Shown one piece after another: positions 54,720 through 64,000 of a stretch of DNA of 64,000 nt (the first letter of the stretch is position 1; each line of letters begins with the position of its first letter). This stretch comes from Effrenium voratum (lineage: Eukaryota > Sar > Dinophyceae > Suessiales > Symbiodiniaceae): the NCBI GenBank assembly GCA_963377175.1, contig CAUJNA010000189.1, forward strand, positions 37,294-101,293, read 5' to 3'. The notes beneath the pieces are model-generated. The model was not told the origin of the DNA. It ran no database searches and saw only the letters and a program-made list of their open reading frames with translations. The position numbers and the translations under genes were made by a program.

Positions 54720-57700
54720 CTTGACGCCGAGTTGCAAGCTTCCAGAATAGGTGACAGTCGTCTCCCTCAAAGAAGGCAGGCGGCTAAAGCACAATGCTCA
54801 GGCGAGGCTTTTGACACTTCTAAACCTCGACTTGCAAGTAGCTCTCACAGCCCTCAGCCCGTGCCTCAGTGCCATTGTTTGCCCTTTCAGCTCCTACTAA
54901 CAACCAACTGTCCTCGTCCACGAGAAGCGTCTTCGCAGCGTCCAAGGCTTCGCCCTGACCCAGCATCGCCCCCAGCTCGCGCATTTGCGCCTTGTACACG
55001 GCGCGGGCTTCCTCCATCGCCTCCTGGCTGCTGACCTGAGTTGCGCCTATTCAAGCTGCAAAGGTTGCACTTTGCTGCAAACAGCGTGTCTAGGGACTGT
55101 GAAGGCAGGGAACAAAGGCAACCACGACACCAGGCCTCAAGTCCAAGATGCGCGGTGTCTACTTCCAGACACAACACTTGTCAAAAGCTTCTTGTTGCTT
55201 GATTTCCTGTCTCGTTTGCTGCGAAAGCGACTCTGAAACGCGCGCCGGCTTGCCTTTGCCCCCAGCCTGGCTTTGCGCCTCCGCAAAGGTTCTGTGGTAC
55301 TCCGCTTTGCAGCTTGCGCTGTTCAGAGCCGCCACCCAGCGCTCGAGGCGAGCGGCGAAGCTGTCCGTGCTGAAGGTTTCGCTTCTGGCGAGGTCACGGA
55401 AGACCTCTTCGCACCTGTGACTTCAGTTTGCCAACGGAACAAAACAGGACGGCCACAAAGCGCGCCTTGTGTAAGCACGCGAGCTATGCAATTCTTCCTT
55501 CCCAGGCAACATCGAGACAACAACAAGCAACAAGCACAGAAAACAATAAATAGAACAGCAACCGCAACAGTAAGCGCTAGCGCAACAATCACAACAACAA
55601 CAGCAACGGCAACAGCGGCAACAACTACCACCACCACCACCACCACCACCAAGGCCAACGCCAATGCCACCGCCACCGGCGGAAGGGTTATTTTTTGCCT
55701 AGGTTCGGCGCGGTTTTTTCCTAGGGTCCAGACGCAGAAAAGCTGCAAGGGCTTACCTTTTCGAAGAAGCGGGTTTCCAGAACGCAGCAAAGTTCGCAGA
55801 AGGTTCACTGTTAGTTTAGGGTGGTTTGGGGGTTGGTTTAGGGCTGGTTTGGGATTGGTGGTTACTTCATTGGTTTGGGTTGATGTGGGGCAGACCTTGG
55901 TTAGGTTGGTTTAGGGCTGGTTTCGGGTTCATTCAGGCTGGTTTCAAGTTGGATTAGGGTTGATTGAGGGGTGGTTTGGGGTTGGAGTAATGTTGGTCTA
56001 GGGTTGGTTGGTTCGGGTTCTTGATGGTTGCAGGCCTGGTTTAGGGCTGGTTTATAAGGTGGTTGGTTTGGGGTTTGGTTTAGGGTTGGTGCAGGGGTGG
56101 TTTAGGGCTGGTTTAAGGCTAGTTTATAGTTGGCTTAGGGTTGGTTTTGTGTTGCTTTCGGGTTGGCTTTTGTAGGGCTGGTTTAGGGTTGGCCTAGGGT
56201 GGTTTAAGGCTACTTTGGGTTGGCTTGGGACCGGGTTGGGTTGATTCAGGGTTTGGCGGTTTAGGGCTGGTTCAAGTTAAGTTGGTCTCGTGTTGGTGCA
56301 AGGTAGGGCGGCTTAGGGTTGGTTTAGGGCTGGTTTGGGCTTCGGGGCGGTTTAGGGGCCGACTGACCGACCGACCAACCCACCAACCAATCCGCCGACT
56401 GACCGACCGACCGACCGGGCCGACTGACTGAGAGACCGGCCGACCGACCAACTGGACCAGTTGGGCAACCGACGGACTGGGAGACAGGCAAAACGGCCGC
56501 GCCGCACCTAGGAAAAAAGACTCGGGGCCGCCGCAACCACCGCCGCCACAATCACCACCACCACGACCGCCGCCGCCGACAACAACAACAACCACGCCGC
56601 CGACGACGACGCCGACAAACCCACAGCCGGCAGGCAACAGCCAACCGCCAACAACCCACAAACAACACACACGTAACAAGCAACATGCCACCAGCAACAA
56701 GCAACCGTGAAAACACAATCAGCCAACACGCAAAACAAGCAAACAAAACTAAAGTAAACAACAAACTCACCAACCAAACAACCAACCAACCAACCAATCA
56801 AGCAAGCAAGGCAAGGCAAGCAAACAAGCAGGCAACCTGCCAACCAACCAACCAACCAACCAACCAAGCAACGAACGAATGAACGCACGAACAAGCACTA
56901 TGGTGATTCTCAAGCGTGGCACGCCACCTGCTTTTGCAAGCAGGTGCGTGGGCGCGCTTGGCAAGCGCACACCCGCTCACGTGCGCTTCACGCACGCTGG
57001 TTAAATGGGCAACGCGTCCGCTCCCGCGCACCTGCTCAGCACTGCAGGGAGGTGACTTAAAACTTGCTGAGTGGGCGGAGACAGCGCGCGTATGATTTGG
57101 CAGGCATGGGTCAGTGCCTGAGCGGGCGCACGTGAATGGGAGCGCTTACCATTCGGCAGGCAAGCGGGCGCGCGGTGCACTTACCGCTTGGCGCGGGCGT
57201 GCAACGCTGAGCGGGAGTTCTTAAAACTTGGCAGGCGTGGGCGCTGCCCTGTCTGGACCGCTTGCGACCTCTCACACTGGCTTTTCCCCGGCGATTCACC
57301 TACCTCCTTCTCCTCCAGCCTCCCACCTCCAGCCTGAAAAATTCAGGATGACTCGGCCACCTAGTTCCCCAATCTGCCCAAACTGCCGACTGCCTCAGCG
57401 AATCCGTTTTCTTCATTCATGGCGGGCATGTGCATCGGTCTCTTGCGATTTGCAAGCAAGGCATGTTTCCATGTAGGCAAAAAACCACGTAGTGGGTACA
57501 GTGGCAGCTTCTGATTTTTAGCTTGGACTTGTGGCCCGGTGGCGCTGGTTGCCCGTCAGGGTTGTGGTCAGTTGCAGCCACGAACACCTCCACATCCAGG
57601 CCCCCATCCACAGAAAGGGATCGAAGATCTAGCGCTTTTCAGAGCTCCATGTTGAACCAAGCAGCTCAACCAAATTCTTTGCGTCTTGAAACCCTGCCAA

Positions 57701-60122
57701 AACTGAATCGATTTGAGTGTGATTTGGAGAGATTTGAGTAGGCAAATTAGCTGAGCTGTCCTGAAAAGAAATATGGCTTATTGAAAATCAATGAGGCTCG
57801 TTGAAGCTGATTGGGCTGCGAGCAAGTTTGGGCTGAAAAGATCTGCGTAGGTTAACCAGCTGTGACTATTGGCGCGGGGGAACAGCATGACGGAAGGAAC
57901 AAGAAGAACGCCACAGCAACAATCACAACAACAACGGCAACATCAACAGAACAGCGACTGCACTTTGACCTAAGACACGGCGAAGCCTATCTTGTACGAA
58001 AAACCAATGCGGAACCACAAAACCCTTGCCCGCAAGTCACCTGGCCACGAACTCCCTGGACAGCTGGGCGCTGTCACCCTCCCAGCCCGGGGCGTCGATG
58101 GCTTGCCCCGGGTGCGGCAACACCCGGCAGCTCACGTCGCTGAAGAAGCGGCTGAGGCGGTTGCCACTCGCAAAGGTCTGCAGGATGTAGTCCTCCTCCC
58201 AGAAACCAACGCAGAAAAAACCAGAAAGGAATGGCCATCGCTACGCGCGCAAGCTTGGTTCTTTTCAGGGCTCCTTCATCCGCAAGGCCCACAAAGATCC
58301 ATGTCAGGCTCTACACGACACGCCTCCTGGTAACATCCAGGCAAGGAGCCACGTGTACAACCACACATTCACACTCAACCTGCTACTGGTGTTGTCGCGC
58401 TAACTCTTGCCACATGCTGCGATAGTTGCTTTAAAACATGCATTCAACATGCGGCACATGTCTACAGCTAACCTCTACAAAGCCATCTGCGCGGGCTCTG
58501 AGCGACGCCCATGTCATGTGAGACATGTCTGTCGCGCTTCAGGCGTCAATCAGCTAATCAGCCTCTTCGCACGAAAGCTGTAGAGTTGGCGATGAGGGTG
58601 GTGTTCGATCCTGTTTGACACTACACCAGTCGCCTCCTCCTCCTCTAGGGCCGTGTCTTTTGCTAGTGAGAAAGCCATCTTGCCCACCTCCCAGACGGGT
58701 TCAACCACAGCCGAAGCTTCCAGCTTATGGTTTCCCAGGAGCGGAGCTGAGCCGGTTCGGCCGGATGTGAGGGCGCAGATGCAGGATCTTTCTTCGGAGT
58801 GCCTGGACGTTTCATATTACTGTTACTTCGCTCGAGGGGAGACTCCGATGCCTGGCAGCCCCTTGCTCATGATGTTCACATTTCGCAGCTCGTGTTCATC
58901 CATCTTTGCCGGGGGCACATTGGGACGACGAGGAGGGCAGCTGAATGGGAGGACTGCAAGCTAGATGGAGGTTTGGTACGCTGTGGGAATCATGAAGATG
59001 ACAAGGATCCACGGATCTTGGAGGATTGGCTTCTAACCCTCTCTTCCCCTGTCTATGTACAGCCCATGAACGGTGAACAAGGTGCTGGCGTCACCACGAA
59101 TGTCAATGACTTCCTTCACGCCAACTTCCCAACAGGTGAAACAGCAATCGGTGAGGGCGAGATGGGCGTCAGCACTGACATGGATGACAACACTTTGAAA
59201 AACAGGGAAGGAAGCCTCATGCCGCGTCGGGGGAAGAACTTCGACAACTGCGGTCCATCATTGGGTCGGTTTTCTGGGTGGCTCGTCAGGGACGCCCCGA
59301 TTTGCTGCACCGCACGTCCTGCTTGCAGAGCATGGTCAGGGAGGGTTGCGATTTTGAAGGGGAAATGCTTGGAACGTGTAGGCAGCCCTGTCTGCTTCTC
59401 CGGCAACGGTTTCTTGTTGACCGCGACGGGCGCCAGCTTCGCGTGGAGGAGAACCACAAGTTGCAGCAGGGACGGATGCATTTCCTGAGCGCACATCCTT
59501 TGATGCGATTCCCTGCCAGGGTTGACTCCATGAAGTGGGAGAGTTTCAGCATCAGCTCCGCCTTACTCACAGACAGGCTGGGTTCTCTGCGAACTCTCCA
59601 CCGTCTCTTCCTGCGCTAGTAGGACAAGATGCATTCGGATCGTTGCCAGGCAATCATGAAGCTGTGCAGGGTTGCTCTCAGGTGGTACTCCTAGAGCGTA
59701 GCCTCGCTACCGCGATTGAATGGCAATCACTACGCAGCGCGAGCTTGGTTCTTTCCACAGGAGGACCCAAGGGCCCAAAGCCCACATACATCCACGCGTG
59801 TCAGGCTTTACAAGACACGCCTACAGACAACATCCAGGCAAGGATCCACGTGTGCTACCACACGCTTTAAATCATATGAGCAAACACCAAAAACACACAT
59901 CCTATGGCACCTGGACGTCAAACATCTGGCCAGTCCTGGGCACGCACCATGCCATCTGCGGGCGTGTGAGCCCAGTCCCTGATGAGGAACGTAAGCCCTT
60001 TCGAAACGCCCATGTCAAGCTTGGACTTTCGGCCACACATCTCAAATACTTCCAGGGCAACCAGCAGGTCGTTCACTGCGTCCTCCTGCAGCTGACTCGA
60101 CACATTGAGGATCATCCTGAAG
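54562..60122 (-). CDS. Atlastin/GBP-family dynamin-like GTPase (partial, five exons)
   Basis: Five minus-strand exons join in one phase: 60122-59948, 58195-58041, 55414-55178, 55030-54898, 54719-54562. The product covers the second half of the GTPase domain (NVSSQLQEDAV, then FLIRDW, the guanine-binding RD motif), the FFSDVSCRVLPHPG segment typical of atlastins, and the three-helix middle domain (MEEARAVYKAQMREL; FEDLVEAHQIACRAAHQELW; ARRLLAQQLQEC). Atlastins hydrolyse GTP to fuse ER membranes; the wider GBP family also has membrane and defence roles. The P-loop and switch exons should lie above 60122 but were not found, and the C-terminal membrane hairpin was not found, so the gene is partial or decayed. 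Introns run 0.15-2.6 kb. Confidence 0.75.
54898..55030 (-). CDS. Atlastin-like exon: middle-domain helix
   Basis: Codes for QEAMEEARAVYKAQMRELGA and GEALDAAKTLLVDED, matching the A...Y...M pattern of the family. Starts one base into a codon, which fits the two bases left by the previous exon, and ends in phase 0 at a GTAGGA donor. Confidence 0.65.
55178..55414 (-). CDS. Atlastin-like exon: start of middle domain
   Basis: Acceptor TCACAG before GTGCGAAGAG. Codes for CEEVFRDLARSETFSTDSFA, ARLERWVAALNS, KAEYHRTFAEAQSQ and a Gln/Lys-rich helix. The family pattern is F..L...... T...F...L...V..LN. The first base completes the AG left by the previous exon as Arg. Confidence 0.7.
55500..55675. repeat. 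CAA/ACA and ACC trinucleotide-rich tract
   Basis: AACAACAACAGCAACGGCAA and CACCACCACCACC runs inside an intron of the atlastin-like gene. Confidence 0.9.
55805..56355 (+). repeat. GGTTTAGGGCTGGTTT minisatellite with TTTAGGG motifs
   Basis: About 550 bp of GGTTTAGGG(C/T)TGGTTT and variants. TTTAGGG, the telomeric heptamer known from plants and dinoflagellates, occurs many times but always interrupted by CTGG or TTGG, so this is not a clean telomere array. It lies within an intron of the minus-strand atlastin-like gene. Confidence 0.8.
56360..56890. repeat. GACC-, CCG/ACAACA- and CAAC-type microsatellites
   Basis: CCGACCGACCGACC (56360-56460), CCGCCGCC and ACAACAACAACC (56520-56620), CAACCAACCAACCAACC (56775-56870). 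Trp/Gly/Val frames on the minus strand are artefacts. Confidence 0.9.
57000..57245. repeat. Degenerate GC-rich minisatellite (TTAAAACTTGGCAGGCGTG)
   Basis: Imperfect repeats of (CTTAAAACTTG/CTTACCATTCG)GCAGGC(G/A)(T/A)GGG with GAGCGGG spacers, roughly 55-60 bp apart. Confidence 0.5.
58041..58195 (-). CDS. Atlastin-like exon: end of GTPase domain
   Basis: Codes for EDYILQTFASGNRLSRFFSD, VSCRVLPHPGQAID and QLSREFVA. FF.DV.C..LPHPG is a hallmark of atlastins, followed by the EF that starts the linker. Clear donor GCCAG/GTGACT. Phase 0 at the start, matching the end of the 59948-60122 exon. Confidence 0.8.
58215..58380 (+). repeat. Intron-borne repeat, copy 1
   Basis: Similar to 59715-59875: ATGGC(C/A)ATC(G/A)CTACGC, AGCTTGGTTCTTT, GTCAGGCT(C/T)TACA(C/A)GACACGCC and AACATCCAGGCAAGGA(G/T)CCACGTGT. 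Both copies sit in the same intron of the atlastin-like gene. Confidence 0.7.
59715..59875 (+). repeat. Intron-borne repeat, copy 2
   Basis: See 58215-58380. Just upstream, CAATCATGAAGCTGTGCAGG (about 59652) resembles the exon/intron border at 60112-60130, hinting that a segment including that border was duplicated. Confidence 0.65.
59948..60122 (-). CDS. Atlastin-like exon: GTPase domain with RD motif
   Basis: Acceptor CCCTGCGCAG. Codes for ILNVSSQLQEDAVNDLLVAL, EVFEMCGRK and KGLTFLIRDWAH. The pattern N.S...QED....L......E followed by FL.RDW is the atlastin signature; the Arg-Asp pair contacts the guanine in place of the NKxD motif of other GTPases. Donor GGCATG/GTGCGT. Confidence 0.8.
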
Positions 60123-60289
60123 CTGCGCAGGGGTGTTAGGAGCAAGAAAAGGGGCGAACACGGGAAATGGGGCCAAGGAAGGCCACGCTGAATCCACTAG
60201 CTGCAAAGCGTGGGCGGGCTGGGCAAAAAGAGAGACAGGGCCACGGGAAGGCCTGCAGATGCGTTCTCGTCACCATCTCTGATCAAAGT

Positions 60290-60380
60290 CATCGTTGTCG
60301 TCATCATCATCACAATCACACCATCACCGTCGCTATCGTTCTCGTACACCCTCGAACTGCTGGAAAAATTATGGTCTTCG

Positions 60381-60413
<33 letters not shown>

Positions 60414-60420
60414 GCAGATC
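60290..60420. repeat. (ATC)n microsatellite
   Basis: Runs of CATCATCATC at about 60303-60312 and 60383-60413. Confidence 0.95.
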
Positions 60421-60684
60421 ATCAGGCCGGCTGGCATCCATGGTGCAACTTACTTAGTTCAAGAGGAGAAATAACATACACATTGCTTCAAAAAGCCAGT
60501 GCGACGGGAAAACGTGACTTCCAGATCGGGTGCGCCGTGCACACGTCGGGCACGCTGGGCGCGGCACGCGCCGCAGGTGCGCCACTGAGCGCCGCGCACG
60601 CGTCAGGCAAGTACAGGGGCTGCGCTCGTCGCACGCGCGCTTTAAACTCTTGCCAAGAGTATCTCAACATAGCTTGTCTTGCTC

Positions 60685-61200
60685 AGAATGTTCGCTGAGA
60701 AGTTGAGCAATGAAAACCTAACAGATGCGGTAGCACAGAACATTGAGGAAAGTATCAGTACTTGTTTGGATAATTTCTGTGTTGAAGCTAGCTTTAGTTT
60801 CATAACTGCTTCATTAGATAAACCTCTTCTTGTGCGACAACACACATGCAAGAGACAAGTAAATGGGCGCTACGCGAGACCTGGCAGAACAGTTTTAGCT
60901 CTAGTAGTAAAAATGGTGTTATCAAAACTGAAACATGCTTTGACTTTTCTGTGTTGTCAACTCAAGTGAAAAGATATTGAAGATGAACATTTAGCATCTA
61001 AAGAATGTCTTTCAGTGAGTTGAGCCAGGTTGGTAAAACCCGATGAAGACTGTGACAGAGCTAAGTTGATATGGAAGCTTTTTCCTTTGAACATGGGGTT
61101 ATCACGATGCGTATTGAGAACCGATGTTTTATTGTTGACCGACATGTTTCAATCATTGAAAACTTTAGAGATGCATATGTGAAAGATTCTGGTTGAGACC
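60685..61200 (+). other. AT-rich coding-like island, unidentified
   Basis: A 93-codon run from an ATG at 60688 (MFAEKLSNENLTDAVAQNIE, SISTCLDNFCVEASFSFITA) ends at a stop at 60967. A second short open stretch starts near 61070 (MEAFSFEHGVITMRIENRCF, IVDRHVSIIENFRDAYV). Base composition and codon choice (many A/T third positions) differ from the GC-rich neighbourhood. Possibly an older insertion of foreign coding DNA; no family recognised. Confidence 0.35.
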
Positions 61201-61499
61201 CAGTGTGTAATTACATGTTACCTATCTTCGCTTTTGGGGCCATGTTGAAACTAACTGGTGTTGAAATAGACTTAGTACGAAATGGTGGAAGAAGGGTTCT
61301 TTCAGAGGAGGAATGACACAAACAACCTGTAAGAAAATTGAAGCAAATAACCAACTTCTTGCAGAATGCCTGTGATGAAACAAACCGGACAAGTAAAAAA
61401 CCTAGTTTAGATGCTTGTGAAAGGTTTGGTGGGAGACCGCTTCCACAGACGTGACTTTGCGCGGCGCTTCTTGTTGCGCTTCTCTGATGTTTTCTTTGC

Positions 61500-61910
61500 G
61501 CGTTGCTGAGATATGGTGTGGTTCGGGTTTGCGGTGTAGTGTTTGGCGTGTGCGCTGGTTGCGCGCATGGTGCGTACTGCGTGCGCTCGGTACGCGCTAG
61601 GGCGCAGTCGGCGCGTGCTGGGCGCTCGGCGCGTGCCACGAGGCACGTACACTCGGAGCGTGCTCGGCGCACTCGGCGCACTCTGCGCGCGCTCGGCATG
61701 CTCGGCGCGTACTCGGCGAGCACTCGGTGCACTCGGCGCACTCGGCGCGTGCTCGGTGCACTCGGTGTGTACTTCGCGCACTCGGCGCGCACTGCGCGCG
61801 CTCGGCGCGCGCTCGGCGTGCCCGGCGCGCTCGGCACACTCGGTGCGCGCACGGCGCACTCTGCGCGTATTCGGCGCACTCGGTGCGAGCCCAGCGCGCA
61901 GTCGCTGTTC
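61500..61910. repeat. CTCGGCGCA/CTCGGCGCG minisatellite
   Basis: About 400 bp of 9-12-bp GC-rich units (GCGCACTCGG, GTGCTCGG). Arg/Ala-rich frames stay open on both strands up to about 250 codons; these are artefacts. Confidence 0.9.
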
Positions 61911-62509
61911 GCGGCCGCAGTGAAAACTACCCAGTAAACGCATGTGTAGTTGAATGTGAGAGTGCACGAAGTCATCCGACTATTTTATGAAGAGTTTAAG
62001 CCTGCAAGTATTTTAGATATTCTTTTATCATGTAGCATGTAACGAAAAATCTCTCTAATTTAAAGAATTTATGTTGCGAAAGTTTACTTGTGTTAACAGT
62101 GTTTTTCACCGTTTATCCCATCTTCTACTAAAGTATTTTACTCTGTTCCGTGAATACTCTCATATTGCCTGGATCTTTGCCTTGTTGTGCATCAACCGTC
62201 TTTGCTGCGCATTCCCTGCTGGTCTGATCCGGGCTGGCTGGACAGCGAATAGCGCCTTCCCTGGCGTAAAACGGTGGTTGAAGGGTCGCGTAGGTCAAGC
62301 TCTGTCGCCGCGAGCCGATCACGGCCGCCATTTGCCTCGTCGCCAGCTTTGCTTTGTTGTCTCTGTAGGGTCCTCTGCGTAAGCTGCCGCTGGGCCAGCC
62401 TCTTCCCGCGCTTCACTCAGCGCACGGGGTCCGTGTTGACCTTCGCGCACGCCGCTCGACCCTTGTGAAGGGTCAGCGGTTGGCCTTTAACCTCTGCCCT
62501 GACACCTCT

Positions 62510-63196
62510 CTGGCTGCAATCGTCGGTCCTCGAAGATCCGAAATGTCTCTTCGTCCTCGCCCTCGCCGAAGCCGTCATTTCCTTCTTCATCTTCTACCCA
62601 GTAGCCGTCTTCTTCTAGTATCCGAGTTCAAGAATGTAGAAACACTTGTCCTTGTGGCGATGAAGAGCCCCCGGCGACGTTGTGCGTCCTTCAATAAACA
62701 CATATATACTCATACCCGCAGCATTCCTGGATCGTGCGGCTCTGCTTTGGGCGGCGCTCCAGCTGTGGCTGAATGCCGCAGCGGTTGCTTTTTGGCGTTG
62801 GCACCATGCACGGGTTGGTGGAGCTGAGCTGTTTGCGGGTAATCTCTGCGCATCAGATCTTTCCACACTGCCGTCAACCTCCGAATGGAATCTCGGATTT
62901 GGTAATGAGTGTGAGGAACTCATTGTTTCTTCTCCGACGATTGCAGACACTGAGGAGTCGGTAGACACACACGATTGTGTTTCCCTTGAGAAGAAGAACT
63001 TCCTGAGTGCGTTCTTGAAGTCGTTGACTGACTCCTTCTGCAAAGCGCTTGAGCAGCAATTCGTGGCACATGAGTGTGTCTCCACTTTGCCCGCTTTTGA
63101 GAAGGGGCCATACTTGGCTGCATCTGTCACCGATGCGACAGCTAACCAGTCATCAAACAAGCTCCTCGCATCGAAACCAGCTATAACATCCGCCAA
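62510..63196 (-). pseudogene. Second copia element: decayed gag
   Basis: Homologous to the gag at 37.8-38.7 kb. One frame holds FKNALRKFFF, and an overlapping frame holds VCVYRLLSVCNRRRRNNEFL, TLITKSE, comparable with VCLYRLLSFFNHRRQNQEFL. Further on, CFYILELGY followed by a stop, then YWVEDEEGNDGFGEGEDEET in another frame (about 62535-62610), matches WVEDEEGLEGF and DEETFWV in the first element. No protease, integrase or reverse transcriptase follows below 62.5 kb, so only the 5' part remains. Confidence 0.7.
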
Positions 63197-63324
63197 ACAA
63201 TAGTGACAACTTGGCTGTCATTGATGGATTGACCGTCTCCACTGCATGTTCTATCTGTCTGCCGGCGGCATAGGACTTCCGAAACTGTCTCTCCCTCTGA
63301 CGACTTTGTCCGCTTTCTGCAAAA

Positions 63325-63339
63325 ACCTGCTCCGCTACT
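63325..63339 (-). promoter_or_regulatory. Primer-binding site of second copia element
   Basis: AGTAGCGGAGCAGGT followed by TTTTGCAGA on the minus strand, nearly the same as the site of the first element (TGGTAGCGGAGCAGGT, TTTCCGCAGA) and placed likewise upstream of gag. Confidence 0.6.
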
Positions 63340-63344
63340 ACAAT

Positions 63345-63640
63345 TCTGGACTAGGGGCCTTTAAGCAATAACAGTACACATAGGCCGCGTCCAAATACAG
63401 AGGCGTGCCGGAATAAAGGATGTTGAGGAATACTTGAACACGCTGGTTCTCCTTCTTGGTATAGCTGAATCCTACCAGTTGGGAACACTCAGCAAGGCGG
63501 CTCTTTCTCTTGTGTTGTATCTGAGTGGGTACTATGACACATGAAAAGAAGGGTCCTTGAGCCAAGTGGCAACAAGGGTTACAACTGCAAGGAGGTCTAC
63601 CGTCACGCAAAAGCAGAACACACACACACGCACACACTCA
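63345..63640 (-). repeat. Relict LTR of second copia element
   Basis: Lies upstream of the primer-binding site. ACTATGACACAT, AGGGTCCTTGAGCCAAGTGG (63533-63569) corresponds to GCTATGATACAG, AGGGCCTTGAGCCAAACGG in the first element's LTR. The remainder is not alignable by eye. No second LTR is in the window. Confidence 0.45.
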
Positions 63641-63655
63641 CAGACACATACCCTC
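63605..63655. repeat. CA-rich microsatellite
   Basis: ACACACACACACGCACACAC and CACAGACACATACC. Confidence 0.9.
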
Positions 63656-63659
63656 TTCC

Positions 63660-64000
63660 CCGTTCAAGGCTCGAAAAAGAAATACTGACCAAGGAAGCCT
63701 CATGAGTCGTCAAACATGTAACACAAGACACACAAAACATCTCAGGGTCCAAAACAAAAAGATGACATGGGTGTGGGTCAATATTCTGGTGTGGAACGTT
63801 CCGCGGTGACGCGGACGTCTGGAACAGAGTCAGTTACGTAAGGCTGGTTGTTCCGGACCTCTGGGAAGACATGTGTGGAGTCCTCAAGCACACGTGAGCG
63901 AGAGGCAAAACCTAAGACCACTTTGGGCGGGGGCTTCGCTATATCGTTCTGCAATGTTTCAGACACTGGTGTGTTTATGTCAAGGAAGGGTGGAAGGGGG
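63660..64000. other. No gene recognised
   Basis: One 62-codon minus-strand frame (63778-63966) without a known domain; the window ends here. Confidence 0.4.

Noticed and set aside
61211..61975. Long Arg/Ala-rich open frames on both strands
   Set aside because: They arise from the CTCGGCGCA minisatellite; both strands are open and the text has no domain.

Overview
This window reads as nuclear DNA of a dinoflagellate, most likely a Symbiodiniaceae-like alga. The supporting signs are intron-containing genes with widely spaced exons, abundant simple and minisatellite repeats, and Ty1/copia retrotransposons of the long, multidomain type seen in dinoflagellates. There are also pieces of a dinoflagellate-type tyrosine-recombinase (YR) element, a decayed PIF1-like helicase gene with a zinc-ribbon tail, and a 16-nt exact match to the 3' end of the dinoflagellate spliced leader. 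No bacterial-style operons, rRNAs or convincing tRNAs were seen.

Layout. 1-3,320 and 8,930-15,010 hold a composite repeat family made of a GC-rich segment with a long palindromic hairpin, an AT-rich degenerate satellite and a purine-rich block, present in both orientations. 4,323-8,580 (minus) is a frameshifted PIF1-like helicase pseudogene followed by 99-bp tandem repeats. 15-24 kb is mostly non-coding, with coding-like exons of an unidentified minus-strand gene and microsatellites. 25.1-26.56 kb holds the C-terminal part of a YR gene. 26,601-39,028 (minus) is a complete-length but frameshifted copia element with matching 243-bp LTRs. Its order is gag, protease, integrase, a cytosine-methyltransferase-like domain, reverse transcriptase and RNase H, then a long downstream accessory region that contains a Tpt1/KptA-like (RNA 2'-phosphotransferase) domain. 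39.19-39.62 kb holds the N-terminal part of a YR gene, followed by ~500-bp tandem repeats.

41-54 kb is mostly repeats and unassigned sequence. From 60.12 to 54.5 kb (minus) lie five exons, with four mutually consistent splice junctions, of an atlastin/GBP-family dynamin-like GTPase; its 5' exons (P-loop) are not seen. 62.5-63.65 kb (minus) is the 5' end of a second, more decayed copia element.

How the parts relate. The copia element inserted into a run of G's lying between two 16-bp inverted-repeat arms, which themselves sit between the C-terminal and N-terminal YR fragments, so this is a nested mobile-element locus. The most unusual content is the copia element's accessory region with Tpt1-like motifs, together with its methyltransferase-like domain. 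Most recognised mobile-element genes are broken by frameshifts although the copia LTRs are about 97.5% identical, so assembly indels or movement in trans should be considered. All identifications are by eye from sequence motifs; no database search was run.
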